This document shows positions 63,962 through 64,000 of a stretch of DNA of 64,000 bases, one piece after another. The notes under the pieces were generated by a model. It was given only the letters and a program-made list of their open reading frames with translations, made no database searches and had not been told where the DNA came from. Each line of letters opens with the position of its first letter. Positions within the stretch are counted from its first letter, which is position 1. The position numbers and the translations under genes were made by a program. Source of the stretch: Eubacterium_G segne (GTDB lineage Bacteria > Bacillota > Clostridia > Lachnospirales > Lachnospiraceae); NCBI RefSeq assembly GCF_014287775.1, contig NZ_JACOOZ010000007.1:62001-126000 (forward strand). The letters run 5' to 3'.

Positions 63962-64000
63962 TTAAGCTTCTTTTCTTTTTCTTGAAAAGACAACGATAAC
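63962..64000 (-). CDS. Partial CDS, C-terminal end only
   Basis: The minus strand is open from the window edge to TAA 63962-63964 and reads VIVVFSRKRKEA. A hydrophobic run followed by a basic tail would suit the end of a membrane or surface protein, but 12 residues do not identify it. The terminator just downstream supports a real gene end. Confidence 0.4.
   Translation of the reverse strand, partial: VIVVFSRKRKEA

Overview
The window is low-GC DNA with Gram-positive features: strong GGAGG-type ribosome binding sites, lipobox and sortase-type signals, and sugar ABC importers with no ATPase gene nearby. Together with lysine-rich FnIII modules, CotH domains, DUF5696 and YIP1-type transport accessories and BspA-like leucine-rich repeats, this suggests an anaerobic gut Firmicute, most likely a Lachnospiraceae. 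Every convincing gene is on the minus strand, so the locus reads from right to left. The only plus-strand candidate is a possible gene end at the extreme left edge.

Right part (44.5-63.6 kb): a beta-1,3-glucan uptake and breakdown operon. From a promoter with LacI-type operators it encodes a lipoprotein solute-binding protein, a second very large solute-binding protein with carbohydrate-binding-like domains, two permease pairs interleaved with an NHL/TPR/YIP1-type membrane protein and a DUF5696 protein, a secreted GH16 laminarinase, a LacI regulator and a large GH161/GH149-type oligoglucan phosphorylase. A strong bidirectional terminator closes it.

Middle (29.5-44.3 kb): a polymorphic-toxin island. 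A von Willebrand A surface protein, interrupted by an in-frame TAA, is translationally coupled (TAATG) to a 1429-residue toxin. The toxin has a cysteine-less transglutaminase-like domain, a hydrophobic segment, a repetitive linker and a C-terminal toxin domain, and its immunity gene follows. Downstream lie a TNT-like toxin fragment with a probable immunity gene, a leucine-rich repeat protein and four orphan copies of the toxin domain. Three orphan copies have an intact immunity gene; the last has only a 25-residue scar.

Between 25.5 and 29.2 kb the glucan theme resumes with a cytoplasmic GH17 enzyme and a GH94 phosphorylase. The island therefore sits inside a functionally continuous glucan locus.

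Left part (0.4-25 kb): large secreted, modular carbohydrate-active proteins. These include a GH16 laminarinase fused to CotH, a GH76 alpha-1,6-mannanase with CBM6 modules, a 2275-residue multi-CBM adhesin-like protein, a CBM4/9-NPCBM protein, and four proteins ending in a lysine-rich FnIII-like module. GH76 plus beta-1,3-glucanases points to fungal (yeast) cell wall as a substrate. Five proteins or remnants share an unnamed C-terminal module, called the GYQ module here. The region holds several gene fossils, two paralogous short peptide genes and, at the left edge, a 74-bp tandem repeat that appears to be copied from the 3' end of a gene.
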